Under the pieces are notes generated by a model, which did no database searches, was not told where the DNA came from, and saw nothing but the letters and a program-made list of their open reading frames with translations. From the NCBI GenBank assembly GCA_002726335.1, contig PBSR01000196.1:1-55120 (forward strand): 55,120 nt of DNA, written 5' to 3'. This DNA comes from Gemmatimonadaceae bacterium (lineage in GTDB: Bacteria > Latescibacterota > UBA2968 > UBA8231). Position numbers and translations under genes: made by a program. Positions 18,975 to 27,745 of this stretch are shown piece by piece. How positions within the stretch are numbered: the first letter of the stretch is position 1; every line of letters begins with the position of its first letter.

Positions 18975-19411
18975 CAGTCGACATCTCCGGCACGATCCCC
19001 GGCCACCAGTGAGTCGAGCCGTTCCGGGGTGAGGCCGTCGTACAGTCGGCCGTTGCGGGCCATGACGGGGGCTGCGGCGCAGGCGCCGAGACAGTCCGAC
19101 GTGACCACGCGCACGCCGGGCAGACCGGCGAGACGTTGACAGGCTGCCTCTCCACCCATCCAGCCACAGCTGAGCCCCATGCACACGGTGACCACGTCGC
19201 CGTCATCGGTGTTTCCGTGCCGCGACGATGCGATCCCGTGTACCGCCGCCAGGGGCAGACCGGTGTGGCCGCCGACCCAGCGCGCCGCGGCCTCATCCCA
19301 GGTGCGCCCGCTGCCGAGCACCAGGTCCACCAGCGGGTATAGCGCCCCCTCCGGGTCCGGGTATGCCGAGACCAGTGCCCGGGCGCGTTCGTCCAGATCG
19401 GCGAAGTCCAT
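18974..19411 (-). CDS. nuoE: NuoE-like 2Fe-2S subunit
   Basis: The 145-aa thioredoxin-fold ferredoxin has all four cluster cysteines: CMGLSC (C-x4-C) around residue 81 and DCLGAC (C-x3-C) near residue 110, spaced as in NuoE/HoxE. ATG at 19411 overlaps the nuoCD stop. The N-terminal helical part (DERARALVSAYPDPEGALYPL) is the usual 'yP....alip.L'. It partners NuoF in the NADH-oxidising module. Confidence 0.9.
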   Translation of the reverse strand: MDFADLDERARALVSAYPDPEGALYPLVDLVLGSGRTWDEAAARWVGGHTGLPLAAVHGIASSRHGNTDDGDVVTVCMGLSCGWMGGEAACQRLAGLPGVRVVTSDCLGACAAAPVMARNGRLYDGLTPERLDSLVAGDRAGDVD

Positions 19412-20901
19412 CACCGATCCATTTCCGGGGCGACGATGTTCATGCTTGCCACGACACCGGGGGCCTGATCCCACTCGGTGCCGGGGAGCAGATGCTCGAG
19501 TAGCTGAAAATGATACAGAGATGGGGAGCGGAGGTGTACGGCCGCTGGTTTGCCCGTGCCGTCGGCAGCCAGCCAGAACGCCAGTTCGCCATCAGCAGAT
19601 TCCGTCGGCCGGTACACCGTACCGGGATGCGGACGGTGACCGTGGCCATCCATCCACAGCTCGAAGTGGTCGATCAGCTCCGCCGCCTCCATGGGTGTGG
19701 TCAGCGCCCCGGGCCGCGATGGCCCCGCGGGGAGATCGCTCAGACACTGACGGCAGATGCCGAGGCTCTGGGGCATCTCCGCCAGGCGCACGGCGACCCG
19801 GTCGGCCACATCACCGTCGCTCGCCACCGGCACGTCGAAGTCCACCTCCGAGTACTCGAGGTAGGGGGCGTCGCGACGGACATCGACAGCCGTACCCGTT
19901 GCCCGCAGCGCCGGGCCGGTGATGGCCCAGAGGCGAGCGGTGGAATCGTCGATGGCGGCGAGGCCGGCGAATCTGCGGCGCCAGTCGGCATCATCGATCA
20001 GCTGCCGCCGTGCTGCCGCACACAGATCCTCCACGGCGTTGGCCAACGCCGTCAGCAGAGCCTGACTGTTGGTGGTTGCATCCGCTTCTACGCCGCCGAC
20101 GCGAAGCACGCCTGTCGCCCAGCGACTGCCGCTGGCATCGACCAGGAGCCGGGCCGCCGCTTCGCGCGCTTCCAGGGCCTGGCCCCGCAGGGCCCCGTCG
20201 CTGCCCGCCTGCGCCGTCAGCCAGGCACAGTGAGCGCCGATGCGGCTGACCTCCGCCAGTATCATGCGCACCCGCTGGCAGCGAGATGAAGTTGTCACGC
20301 CGAGCAGCTCTTCTGCCGCCAGGATCGCCGCCAGCCCTACGGCGAAGGGAGCCTGCTCGTTCAGGCCTTCGGCCAGCTGCGGCAGCTGTGCATACCCGTG
20401 GCGTGTGGCCAGAGCCTCAAAGTCACTGTGGGTCTTGCCGGGGATGGCCTGCGCCGCCTCGATGACCCGATGCTGCAGACGAACACGCAGATCCAGTCGC
20501 CAGGGCGTTGCCACGCCCGGATCGGGCAGGACGAGATAGCCGTCCGACTCCGCGCCGTCGTCGGCGCCGTCCTCCTCGTCGTGGGCGGCGCGCACCGCCG
20601 CCGTCCACAGCGGCGTCGGCGTCGGATCGCCGGTGAACCGTACACCGATACGCTCCACCGCCTCCCGTTGCGGCCAGATGGCCGCAGGCCAGATGTTGCG
20701 CAACGACGGCATTTCGTCGGCCGCCGACAGGACCAGCTGCGAACGACGGCCGGACTCGGAGCGCAGCTGCAGGACCGCCTCGACGTCGGAGCCCCGGCCG
20801 TGAGGGCGGCGTGCGTACCAATCCATGAGCTGGGCGGCGTCGGGGCCGCTCGACAGACGCCCGGCCTCGGCCAACAGATCGACGACAGCGGAGACCGTCA
20901 T
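19411..20901 (-). CDS. nuoCD: Fused NuoC-NuoD-like subunit, divergent
   Basis: This 496-aa protein combines a NuoC domain with a NuoD domain, like the fused NuoCD of some bacteria. MPSLRNIWPAAIWPQREAVE and RIGVRFTGDP match 'l.sit.i...A.w.ErEv.D.fGi.F.GhP'. A NuoD domain follows, with VRMILAEVSRIGAH (canonical 'iRvi..ElnRi.sHl') and a C-terminal WLAADGTGKPAAVHLRSPSLYHFQLLE resembling 'i.SDG...Pyr...R.PSf..l'. The quinone-site motif HPxTHG of NuoD is not present. No NuoB gene precedes it, although NuoB is its direct structural partner in complex I. Confidence 0.8.
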   Translation of the reverse strand: MTVSAVVDLLAEAGRLSSGPDAAQLMDWYARRPHGRGSDVEAVLQLRSESGRRSQLVLSAADEMPSLRNIWPAAIWPQREAVERIGVRFTGDPTPTPLWTAAVRAAHDEEDGADDGAESDGYLVLPDPGVATPWRLDLRVRLQHRVIEAAQAIPGKTHSDFEALATRHGYAQLPQLAEGLNEQAPFAVGLAAILAAEELLGVTTSSRCQRVRMILAEVSRIGAHCAWLTAQAGSDGALRGQALEAREAAARLLVDASGSRWATGVLRVGGVEADATTNSQALLTALANAVEDLCAAARRQLIDDADWRRRFAGLAAIDDSTARLWAITGPALRATGTAVDVRRDAPYLEYSEVDFDVPVASDGDVADRVAVRLAEMPQSLGICRQCLSDLPAGPSRPGALTTPMEAAELIDHFELWMDGHGHRPHPGTVYRPTESADGELAFWLAADGTGKPAAVHLRSPSLYHFQLLEHLLPGTEWDQAPGVVASMNIVAPEMDR

Positions 20902-21245
20902 CCTCGGCGCCCTGGCCCGCTGCCGGCGTCGCGTCGACTGACATGCAGCAGGAGGATCAGTAAAACGACGAGAGGTACACCGACACCGACGAGGGCGGTG
21001 GCATCAGGTCGAGGTACGATGGCCCATGCGGCCACCAGCAGAGAGAGGACCATGGCGACACCGGCCCATCCGGCGAGAGGGCTCTGGCCGGGAGGCTCCA
21101 GCCCTTCGGGTGAAACGCCACCATCTTCCGTGCGGACAACCCGGCCACCGCACAGCACACGGCCCAGCAGAGCCAGGGCTGCACCGAACAGGCACCACAG
21201 ACTGAAATAGATGAGGATGGACAGGTAGGTGGTCAAGGGCCTCAC
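20898..21245 (-). CDS. nuoA: NuoA-like small membrane subunit, very divergent
   Basis: The 115 aa have three predicted membrane helices (about residues 8-28, 60-80, 84-104), the NuoA topology and position. The family signatures 'YECG' in the loop and 'FD.E..fl.PWA' in helix 2 are missing; the loop instead reads RTEDGGVSPEGLEP. The GTG start at 21245 is my choice because the hydrophobic helix begins six codons later; a TTG nine bases downstream is possible. It is the first gene of the nuo section, 34 bp after nqrM. Confidence 0.55.
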   Translation of the reverse strand: MRPLTTYLSILIYFSLWCLFGAALALLGRVLCGGRVVRTEDGGVSPEGLEPPGQSPLAGWAGVAMVLSLLVAAWAIVPRPDATALVGVGVPLVVLLILLLHVSRRDAGSGPGRRG

Positions 21246-21279
21246 CCCGAATGGGATACTCGGACGGGCTGCTTGAGAA

Positions 21280-21528
21280 CTAAACGGCTGTGGCCGGGGC
21301 TTCCTCGTCGACGGTTGCCCTGTTCTGGTCGAACCGGCGTTCCGGGTCGTTGCCACAGGACTCGCCGGCACGGGCACCGCACTCGCACATGGGTTCGCCG
21401 TCTTCGGTCTTCATGTTGGCCAACCCGCCACAGGACCCGGTGATACGACGGTTGCTGACGATGACGCCGACGGCCATACCGGTCATGACTACGCAGAAAC
21501 CGACAAAGGCCGCCACAAAAAGGCTCAC
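21280..21528 (-). CDS. nqrM: NqrM, Fe-delivery/maturation factor for Na+-NQR
   Basis: This 82-aa DUF539 protein has one N-terminal membrane helix (FVAAFVGFCVVMTGMAVGVIV) and a cysteine-rich tail: GSCGGL followed by MCECGARAGESCG. Vibrio NqrM has the same layout (helix, GSCGGLG, then CdCdDpC) and is required to insert the single Fe bound by cysteines of NqrD and NqrE. Its gene follows nqrF at a 16-bp distance, as in other nqr operons. GTG start. Confidence 0.9.
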   Translation of the reverse strand: MSLFVAAFVGFCVVMTGMAVGVIVSNRRITGSCGGLANMKTEDGEPMCECGARAGESCGNDPERRFDQNRATVDEEAPATAV

Positions 21529-21544
21529 CGGCAGTAGCCTCTCA

Positions 21545-22780
21545 TCACGACCCGAAGTCGTCGAAGCGGATCATGTCGTCCTCGACGCCGAGGTCATCGA
21601 GCATCTTGCGAACCGCCGACGACATCATCGGCGGACCGCACAGATAGTACTCGATATCTTCTGGCGCCGGGTGTTTCGACAGGTATTCGTCGAGTACGAC
21701 CTGGTGAATGAACCCCCGGTAGCCACTCCAGTTGTCCTCGGGCAACGGCTCGGACATGGCAACGTTGAACTTGAAGTTCGGGAACTTGCCTTCGATGTCG
21801 CGGAACTGGTCCTCGTAGAACAGTTCCTTGCTGGAACGCGCCCCATACCAGTAGGAGACCTTGCGGCTCGTGCCTTCGGTATGGAACAGGTGGAACAGAT
21901 GCGAGCGCAGCGGGGCCATACCGGCGCCACCCCCGATGTAGCACATCTCCCGTTCCGTGTCCTGGATGAAGAACTCTCCGTAGGGTCCGGAGATATTGAC
22001 CTTGTCGCCGGGTTTGCGGCTGAAGACGTAGGAGGACGCCAGCCCCGGGTTGACCTTCATCCAACCGCCGGCGGCGCGATCAAAGGGCGGCGCGGCGATG
22101 CGGATGTTGAGCATGACGATGTCACCCTCGGCCGGATGGTTGCCCATGGAATAGGCGCGTACCACCGTGCCGGTATTCTTCGTCTGCAGGCCCCACATCT
22201 TGAAATGGTCCCAGTCGCTGTGGAAGCGCTCGTCGATGTCGAAGTCCTTGAAATCGCACTCGAAGGGCGGCACTTCGATCTGGATGTAGCCTCCCGACTG
22301 GAAATCGAGAGTCTCACCCGCGGGCAGCTTGACGACGAACTCTTTGATGAAGGTGGCCACGTTGTTGTTGGACACCACCTCGCACTCGAGCTTCTTCACC
22401 GAGAAAACGTCGGCGGGCACCTCGATCTTCAGGTCCTGTTTGACGTTGACCTGGCACGAGAGGCGTGTGCCTTCCAGCTCGTCACGACGGTTGATGTGTT
22501 CTTTCTCGGTGGGCAGGATGTCCCCGCCCCCTTCATAGACCTTGACCTTGCACTGGGCGCAGGTACCGCCGCCGCCGCAGGCGGATGACACGAAAATCCC
22601 CTGATCGGCCAGCACGTTGAGCAACTTGCCGCCGGCCTCGGTCTGGAGCTGACGCTCGCCGTTGACGTCGATGGTGACGTCACCGCTGGCCACGAGCTTG
22701 GACCGGGCCGCCAGAATCACGGCGACGAGGGCGAGGACCATACCCGTAAACAGGCCGACGCCGCCGACGATTTCGATCAT
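21545..22780 (-). CDS. nqrF: Na+-NQR subunit F (NADH:FAD and 2Fe-2S entry subunit)
   Basis: This 411-aa protein has an N-terminal membrane anchor (residues 5-24), a 2Fe-2S domain with [13 protein letters not shown] (about 65-77) and the fourth Cys in RLSCQV, an FAD domain with RAYSMGNHP (the RxYS flavin motif), and an NADH domain with [13 protein letters not shown] and YYLCGPPMM. It oxidises NADH and passes electrons into the Na+ pump. All key motifs are intact. It is the last structural nqr gene. Confidence 0.98.
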   Translation of the reverse strand: MIEIVGGVGLFTGMVLALVAVILAARSKLVASGDVTIDVNGERQLQTEAGGKLLNVLADQGIFVSSACGGGGTCAQCKVKVYEGGGDILPTEKEHINRRDELEGTRLSCQVNVKQDLKIEVPADVFSVKKLECEVVSNNNVATFIKEFVVKLPAGETLDFQSGGYIQIEVPPFECDFKDFDIDERFHSDWDHFKMWGLQTKNTGTVVRAYSMGNHPAEGDIVMLNIRIAAPPFDRAAGGWMKVNPGLASSYVFSRKPGDKVNISGPYGEFFIQDTEREMCYIGGGAGMAPLRSHLFHLFHTEGTSRKVSYWYGARSSKELFYEDQFRDIEGKFPNFKFNVAMSEPLPEDNWSGYRGFIHQVVLDEYLSKHPAPEDIEYYLCGPPMMSSAVRKMLDDLGVEDDMIRFDDFGS

Positions 22781-22796
22781 GTAAGTACCCTAGTCC

Positions 22797-23408
22797 CTAC
22801 AGCTGGATGCCGGAAAAGGCCATGAAGGCCATGGCCATGAGGCCGACGGTCATGAAGGTGATGCCCAGGCCGCGCAGGCCGTGAGGGACATCGCTGTATT
22901 GCAGTTTCTCCCGCACCCCGGCCAGCGCCACGATGGCCAGGGCCCAGCCGAGGCCGGAACCGAAGCCGAAGACGACGCTCTCGCCGAAGTCGTAGTCGCG
23001 CTCGACCATGAACAGCGAGCCGCCGAGAATGGCACAGTTCACCGTGATCAGCGGCAGGAAGATGCCCAGAGCGTTGTAGAGTGCAGGCACGTACTTGTCG
23101 AGGAACATCTCGAGAATCTGCACGCTGGCGGCGATGACACCTATGTAGCTGATCAGGCCGATGAAGGTCAGGTCGACACCGCCGAGACCGAGGACGCCCA
23201 GGGCCTCCTCCTTCAGCAGGTGACGGTAGACGAGGTTGTTGAGCGGCACCGTGATCGTCTGCACGACGATGACGGCGACGCCGAGTCCGAAGGCGGTGGA
23301 CACGCGCTTCGACACGGCCAGGTAGGTGCACATCCCCAGGAAGAACGCCAGGGCGAGGTTCTCGACGAAGACGGACTTGACGAAGAGACTGAGATAGGCT
23401 TCGGCCAT
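22797..23408 (-). CDS. nqrE: Na+-NQR subunit E
   Basis: This 203-aa six-helix membrane subunit begins [20 protein letters not shown], the standard NqrE start. Cysteines in [11 protein letters not shown] and TVNCAILGG are those that, with NqrD, bind the inter-subunit iron. Its ATG overlaps the nqrD TAA (TAATG). The longer open frame upstream is a shadow of nqrD. Confidence 0.97.
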   Translation of the reverse strand: MAEAYLSLFVKSVFVENLALAFFLGMCTYLAVSKRVSTAFGLGVAVIVVQTITVPLNNLVYRHLLKEEALGVLGLGGVDLTFIGLISYIGVIAASVQILEMFLDKYVPALYNALGIFLPLITVNCAILGGSLFMVERDYDFGESVVFGFGSGLGWALAIVALAGVREKLQYSDVPHGLRGLGITFMTVGLMAMAFMAFSGIQL

Positions 23409-24031
23409 TAGTCCTCCTCCTCGATCTGCTCGGTCTTGAAGGACCGCAGAACCCAGATGAAGCCGCCGATGATGAAGAAAGCGCTCGGCGGCAACAGCAT
23501 GAGACCGTTCGGCACGTACCAGCCGCCGACGTTGGCGAGGGGCAGAATCTCGACGCCGAAGAGCTTGCCCGAGCCGAACAGTTCGCGCAGCACGCCGACG
23601 ACGAGCAGGATGAGGCTGTAGCCGAGGCCGTTGCCGATGCCATCCAGCAGCGACATGCCCACGCCCTCCTTCATGGCGAAGGCTTCGGCGCGCCCCATGA
23701 TGATACAGTTGGTGATGATGAGGCCGACGAAGACCGACAGCTGCTTGCTGATGCCGAAGGCGTAGGCGCGCAGGAACTGGTCGACGATGATCACCAGCGA
23801 GGCGATGATCGTCATCTGCACGATGATGCGGATGTTGGTGGGGATGAACTTGCGGATGAGGCTGACGGCACCGTTCGACATCGTACAGACGAAGATGACC
23901 GCCAGGCACATGGTGACGGCCGTGTCGAGCTTGGTCGTCACCGCCAGGGCCGAGCAGATTCCCAGAATCTGCAGGGCGATGGGGTTCTCGTCGAAGATCG
24001 GACCGAGCAGTGTGTCGCGTGCTTTGCCCAT
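23408..24031 (-). CDS. nqrD: Na+-NQR subunit D
   Basis: This 207-aa six-helix protein is homologous to NqrE in inverted topology. [18 protein letters not shown] and [14 protein letters not shown] are family signatures and contain the conserved Cys residues. It pairs with NqrE to form the central Na+/electron passage. It follows nqrC by 9 bp. Confidence 0.97.
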   Translation of the reverse strand: MGKARDTLLGPIFDENPIALQILGICSALAVTTKLDTAVTMCLAVIFVCTMSNGAVSLIRKFIPTNIRIIVQMTIIASLVIIVDQFLRAYAFGISKQLSVFVGLIITNCIIMGRAEAFAMKEGVGMSLLDGIGNGLGYSLILLVVGVLRELFGSGKLFGVEILPLANVGGWYVPNGLMLLPPSAFFIIGGFIWVLRSFKTEQIEEED

Positions 24032-24040
24032 GTTGATGTC

Positions 24041-24823
24041 CTATGCCTCTCCTTGCGTCTGCGCCCGCAGGCGATCGAGGTAGTTTTTGTAGCCGCCCTC
24101 GCTCAACCAGTATTGCAGCATGTTGTGCACCCCGCGGGCGGTGATCGTCGCGCCGGACAGGCCGTCGACGCGGTGTTCGGATCCAGGCGCCGAGGCGTCG
24201 ACGGCGCCCCGCACCACCTGGATCCGCACGCTGCCATCGCTGCCGTAGGCCTGCTTGCCGTTCCACAGACCCTTCCAGGACGGGTTGTCGACCTCGCCGC
24301 CGAGGCCGGGGGTCTCGCCGTGCTCATAGAAAAGCAGCGACCGGATGGTGCTCAGGTCGTCCCGATCCAGGGCGACGAAGCCATAGAGTGTCGACCACAG
24401 ACCCTTGCCGTAGATGGGCAGGATGACCTTGTCCACCTGTCCCTTCTTCTGCACCAGATACACCGGAACGCTCCGGGCCCGCCGCTTGATGCCGGCGCGA
24501 TCCTGATCCTCGGCAATGGCGACTCCCAGCGTCGGATCGGTCGCCGCGTCGATGAAGTCGTACGTCTCGGCGTCGAGGTCGTCCACGTACTCACCGGTTT
24601 CGAGGTCGACGATCCGCGTCTGGATATTCTCGAACAACTCGTCTACCGTGCCCGTTTCTCCTGCCAGGCCGGCGGCCATCAGGATGTTCTGCTTCTTGTC
24701 GAGCAGCTTGTTGGCTTCCTGCGTGGGCCTGAGAGTGACGGCTGCGCCCGACACCAGCACGGAGCACACGACACACAGCAGCAGGGCCACGCCGAAGGTC
24801 TGGCCGACTGAGTTCTTTGCCAC
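24041..24823 (-). CDS. nqrC: Na+-NQR subunit C (covalent FMN)
   Basis: This 260-aa protein has one N-terminal membrane helix and a periplasmic FMN domain. The flavinylation motif SGATIT is seen in [13 protein letters not shown] near residue 225; its last Thr carries the [18 protein letters not shown] is a further family stretch. A GTG start is preceded by AAGGAAGGA, a strong ribosome site. Attachment needs an ApbE flavin transferase, which is not in this window. Confidence 0.96.
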   Translation of the reverse strand: MAKNSVGQTFGVALLLCVVCSVLVSGAAVTLRPTQEANKLLDKKQNILMAAGLAGETGTVDELFENIQTRIVDLETGEYVDDLDAETYDFIDAATDPTLGVAIAEDQDRAGIKRRARSVPVYLVQKKGQVDKVILPIYGKGLWSTLYGFVALDRDDLSTIRSLLFYEHGETPGLGGEVDNPSWKGLWNGKQAYGSDGSVRIQVVRGAVDASAPGSEHRVDGLSGATITARGVHNMLQYWLSEGGYKNYLDRLRAQTQGEA

Positions 24824-24838
24824 CTGCTGAATCCTTCC

Positions 24839-26044
24839 TTACACCGCTGTGCGGAGCGCCCGGCGGCGGATGTTGGCCTGTACGAAGAGGTAGTCCAGGA
24901 CCGGTGCAAAAACATTGCCGAAGAGGATGGCCAGCATCACGCCTTCGGGGAAGGCGGGGTTGACGACCCGGATGAGGATCGTCATCACACCGATAAGGGT
25001 ACCGTAGAGCCACCTGCCACCATTGGTGAAGGCGGCTGACACCGGGTCGGTAGCCATGAATACGCAGCCGAAAGCGAAGCCCCCGAGCACCAGATGCCAT
25101 ACCGGATCCATGGCGAACATGCTGTTGGTGCTGCTGTCCACCTGATGCAGCAGCCAGCCGAGGACGAAGGTGCTGGCCGTCATGCTGAGCATGATGCGCC
25201 AGGAACCGATACCGGTGGCGATGAGAACGGCTGCGCCGAAAAGGCAGGCCAGCGTCGACGTTTCGCCCATCGACCCGGGAATCGTGCCGATGAAAGCGTC
25301 CATCTTGCTCATGGATGACTCGAGAGCGGCCATGCCGTCCGCCGGTACCTGGCCCAGCGGCGTGGCGCGCGAAAACCCGTCCGTGGCGACCCACACCTTG
25401 TCGCCGCTGATCTGCGCCGGATAGGCGAAGTAGAGAAAGGCGCGAGCCGTAAGGGCCGGGTTGAGGAAGTTTTTCCCCGTGCCGCCGAAGATCTCCTTGC
25501 CGATGACGACGCCGAAGCTGATGCCGACGGCGACCTGCCACAGCGGGATGTTCGGGGGCAGAATGAGCGGGAACAGCATCCCCGTCACCAGGAACCCCTC
25601 GTTGACCTCGTGCCGCCGGACCATCGAGAACAGGGACTCCCAGAAACCACCGACCATGTTGCAGACAAGGAACACGGGCAGGAAGTACATGGCGCCGTGG
25701 ACCATGTTGGCCAGCGCGCTCGTGGGATCGACGCCTACACCCAGGATATCGAGAAGGGCGCCGCGAATGCCCCCAGCCGACTCGAGACCGAGCTCCGCCA
25801 GCGCCATGTTCGCCTGATACCCGGTGTTCCACAGAGCCATCAGGATGCAGGGCGAGAGCGCCAGGATGACCATGATCATCATGCGTTTCAGGTCGAGGCT
25901 GTCGCGTACGTGAGCGGCGTTCCTGGTGACATCTGCCGGCGTGAAGAGGAACGTGTCGACAAGCTCGTACACCGGGTAAAGCCGCTCGAGCTTGCCCCCG
26001 CGTTCGAAGTGGGGTGCGACCGAATCGAGAAGGTCTCGCAGCAT
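24839..26044 (-). CDS. nqrB: Na+-NQR subunit B (covalent FMN, riboflavin, quinone site)
   Basis: This 401-aa membrane protein begins with the soluble [14 protein letters not shown] segment and has about ten helices. The covalent-FMN region is [10 protein letters not shown] (near residue 235). [17 protein letters not shown] and [15 protein letters not shown] are NqrB/RnfD hallmarks. NqrB is central to Na+ translocation and quinone reduction. It starts one base after the nqrA stop. Confidence 0.97.
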   Translation of the reverse strand: MLRDLLDSVAPHFERGGKLERLYPVYELVDTFLFTPADVTRNAAHVRDSLDLKRMMIMVILALSPCILMALWNTGYQANMALAELGLESAGGIRGALLDILGVGVDPTSALANMVHGAMYFLPVFLVCNMVGGFWESLFSMVRRHEVNEGFLVTGMLFPLILPPNIPLWQVAVGISFGVVIGKEIFGGTGKNFLNPALTARAFLYFAYPAQISGDKVWVATDGFSRATPLGQVPADGMAALESSMSKMDAFIGTIPGSMGETSTLACLFGAAVLIATGIGSWRIMLSMTASTFVLGWLLHQVDSSTNSMFAMDPVWHLVLGGFAFGCVFMATDPVSAAFTNGGRWLYGTLIGVMTILIRVVNPAFPEGVMLAILFGNVFAPVLDYLFVQANIRRRALRTAV

Positions 26045-27406
26045 CTAGAATTCCTTCTCGATGGTTTCGAGGTTACGACGCAGCAGCGGCCCGTATTCGG
26101 TCTTGCCGGGACAGACGAACGTGCACAGTCCCAGATCCTCTTCATCGAGCTCGAGGGCACCCAGTTCGAGGCTGCGTTCGGCGTCACCCATGATCAGCGC
26201 CCGCAGCAGGAACGTGGGCAGCACGTCGAGGGGCATGACGGTCTCGAAGGATCCGACGGGGACCATGGCCCGGGGGCTGCCGTTGGTATTGGTATGAAAG
26301 TCAAAGCGCTTGCCTGGCAGCAGAGCCGAGGTGAAGACACGTTTTACCGAGAACTTGTCGCCGCCCGGGGCCTGCCAGCCGAGAAACTCCCGCTGCCGAC
26401 CTTCGGCGACGACGGATACCTGCAGATGCCAGTGCCCGAGGAAGCCGAGGTGTTCGCTGGTAGCCCGCCCGGACAGCAACGAACCGGAGACGACACGCGC
26501 CTCACCGGGGGACAGTTCGCCGTCGACGAGGCTGGCCAGGTCGGCGCCTGCCCGGGTGCGCAGCAGACGGGGCCGTGAGACGAGAGGACCGCCCAGAGCG
26601 ATCACCCGCTCCGGGTTCACCTTGCCGGTGAGGAACAGGTCGCCCATGGCGGCCACGTCCTGATAATTGATCCAGAAAACCTTCTTCTGCAGGCCGGCAC
26701 CGTCGAGAAAATGGATGTGCGTACCAGCCAGTCCCGCGGGGTGTGGGCCGCCGAATTCGGCAACGGAGACGTTGTTCTCATTGACCGGCCCGGGGATGGC
26801 CGCACCTGGCGCCTTGCAGACGAAGACGGTGCCGTCCGTCAGCCGTGTCAGGGCCTCGACGCCGGTCTGGAAGGCCTCCTCGCGGCCGGCCAGCACGATG
26901 GCGGGATCAGCGGCAAGAGGATTGGTGTCTATCGCTGTTACGAAGATCGAGTGCGGCTCGTGTTCGGGCAGGGGCACCTTGCTGAAGGGCCGCTGGCGCA
27001 GTCCCGTCCACAGGCCGGACTGGACGAGAGCGTCGCGAACATCAGCGCGGGACAGGTCCGCCGGGCGTTTGCCACCCACGTCGAAGGTCTCTTCGCCAGC
27101 GCCGTCGTCCAACTCGATCTCGACCGACAGCAGTCGACGCTTCTCACCTCGGTGCACGCCGACGATCTTGCCGGCTCCGGGAGATGTGAAGCGCACACCG
27201 GGGCGACGCTTGTCCTCGAACAGCAGCTGACCGAGGCGAACGGTATCGCCTTCCTGGACTGCCATGGTGGGCCGCAGATCGTGGAAGTCGGGTCCCACGA
27301 GAGCGACACGACTCACGGGCCGCGCGTCCTCGATGACCTGTTGGCAATCGCCGGTAATCGGCAGGTCCAGGCCCTGCTTGATCGTGAAAGACCGCCTCTC
27401 ACCCAT
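26045..27406 (-). CDS. nqrA: Na+-NQR subunit A
   Basis: This cytoplasmic, cofactor-free subunit contacts NqrB at the quinone end. The N-terminus [13 protein letters not shown] is the conserved NqrA start. [23 protein letters not shown] and the C-terminal [19 protein letters not shown] (the Rnf/Nqr-type 'C.fvCPgK.eyg') are clear. I chose the ATG at 27406 (453 aa) because it places the start close to the family start; a GTG at 27421 adds five residues. It is the first gene of the supercluster. Confidence 0.95.
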   Translation of the reverse strand: MGERRSFTIKQGLDLPITGDCQQVIEDARPVSRVALVGPDFHDLRPTMAVQEGDTVRLGQLLFEDKRRPGVRFTSPGAGKIVGVHRGEKRRLLSVEIELDDGAGEETFDVGGKRPADLSRADVRDALVQSGLWTGLRQRPFSKVPLPEHEPHSIFVTAIDTNPLAADPAIVLAGREEAFQTGVEALTRLTDGTVFVCKAPGAAIPGPVNENNVSVAEFGGPHPAGLAGTHIHFLDGAGLQKKVFWINYQDVAAMGDLFLTGKVNPERVIALGGPLVSRPRLLRTRAGADLASLVDGELSPGEARVVSGSLLSGRATSEHLGFLGHWHLQVSVVAEGRQREFLGWQAPGGDKFSVKRVFTSALLPGKRFDFHTNTNGSPRAMVPVGSFETVMPLDVLPTFLLRALIMGDAERSLELGALELDEEDLGLCTFVCPGKTEYGPLLRRNLETIEKEF

Positions 27407-27582
27407 CCTGGGGATTCTCACTCATGGTTCGGGTGGGGTAACGAACGGCGCGATGAGTCGGTGTTCCGGGTATACGTACACGGACACGGGACGCATGCAC
27501 AGCGCTTATGGATCGAAGTTGTGGAACCCGGGCGAAGGTGCCCACTGCGTCGGCTGACAAGATTACAGGCCGGAGTTGTTAT

Positions 27583-27661
27583 GGCGCCCGGAGGCAACCG
27601 GAATGGGCGCCGGACAGACCAGCGCGGGGACGACGGAATGCCCGTCGCTGCAACGGCGGGC
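27583..27661 (-). other. Two GC-rich hairpins in the leader between nqrA and the TonB receptor gene
   Basis: Two stem-loops lie in the divergent intergenic region. The first has a 7-bp stem GGCGCCC/GGGCGCC (27583-27589 with 27605-27611, 15-base loop). The second has an 8-bp stem (27640-27647 with 27654-27661, 6-base loop, one G-U pair). If transcription starts at the promoter found at 27690-27718, both lie in a roughly 270-base leader of the nqr mRNA. I do not recognise a known riboswitch consensus in either direction, and hairpins arise easily in GC-rich DNA. Strand is assigned from the promoter. Confidence 0.35.
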
Positions 27662-27689
27662 AGGTGTGACAACCCGCTGAAGCCACGTT

Positions 27690-27718
27690 AGGTTACGGCC
27701 CTCTGTTAGGACTGTCAA
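27690..27718 (-). promoter_or_regulatory. Predicted sigma-70-type promoter for the nqr-nuo-atp supercluster
   Basis: On the minus strand a perfect -35 TTGACA (27718-27713) is followed after exactly 17 bases by TAACCT (27695-27690), a moderate -10 box. Transcription would start near 27683, about 270 bases before the nqrA ATG. No comparable pair is closer to nqrA. The downstream TonB gene reads the other way, so this region is divergent. Confidence 0.5.
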
Positions 27719-27745
27719 GAAACCTGGAAAGCACGGAATTACAAT

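Noticed and set aside
20898..21280. A hidden nuoB between nqrM and nuoCD
   Set aside because: Only nuoA and a 34-bp gap fit there; no Cys-Cys or N2-cluster motif occurs in any frame I read.
27541..27720. Cobalamin riboswitch before the TonB receptor gene
   Set aside because: Short stretches resemble the conserved boxes and GGCCG/CGGCC could close a stem, but the ordered core (GGGAA, GGTG, AA, CCCGC-ACTG) is not present.
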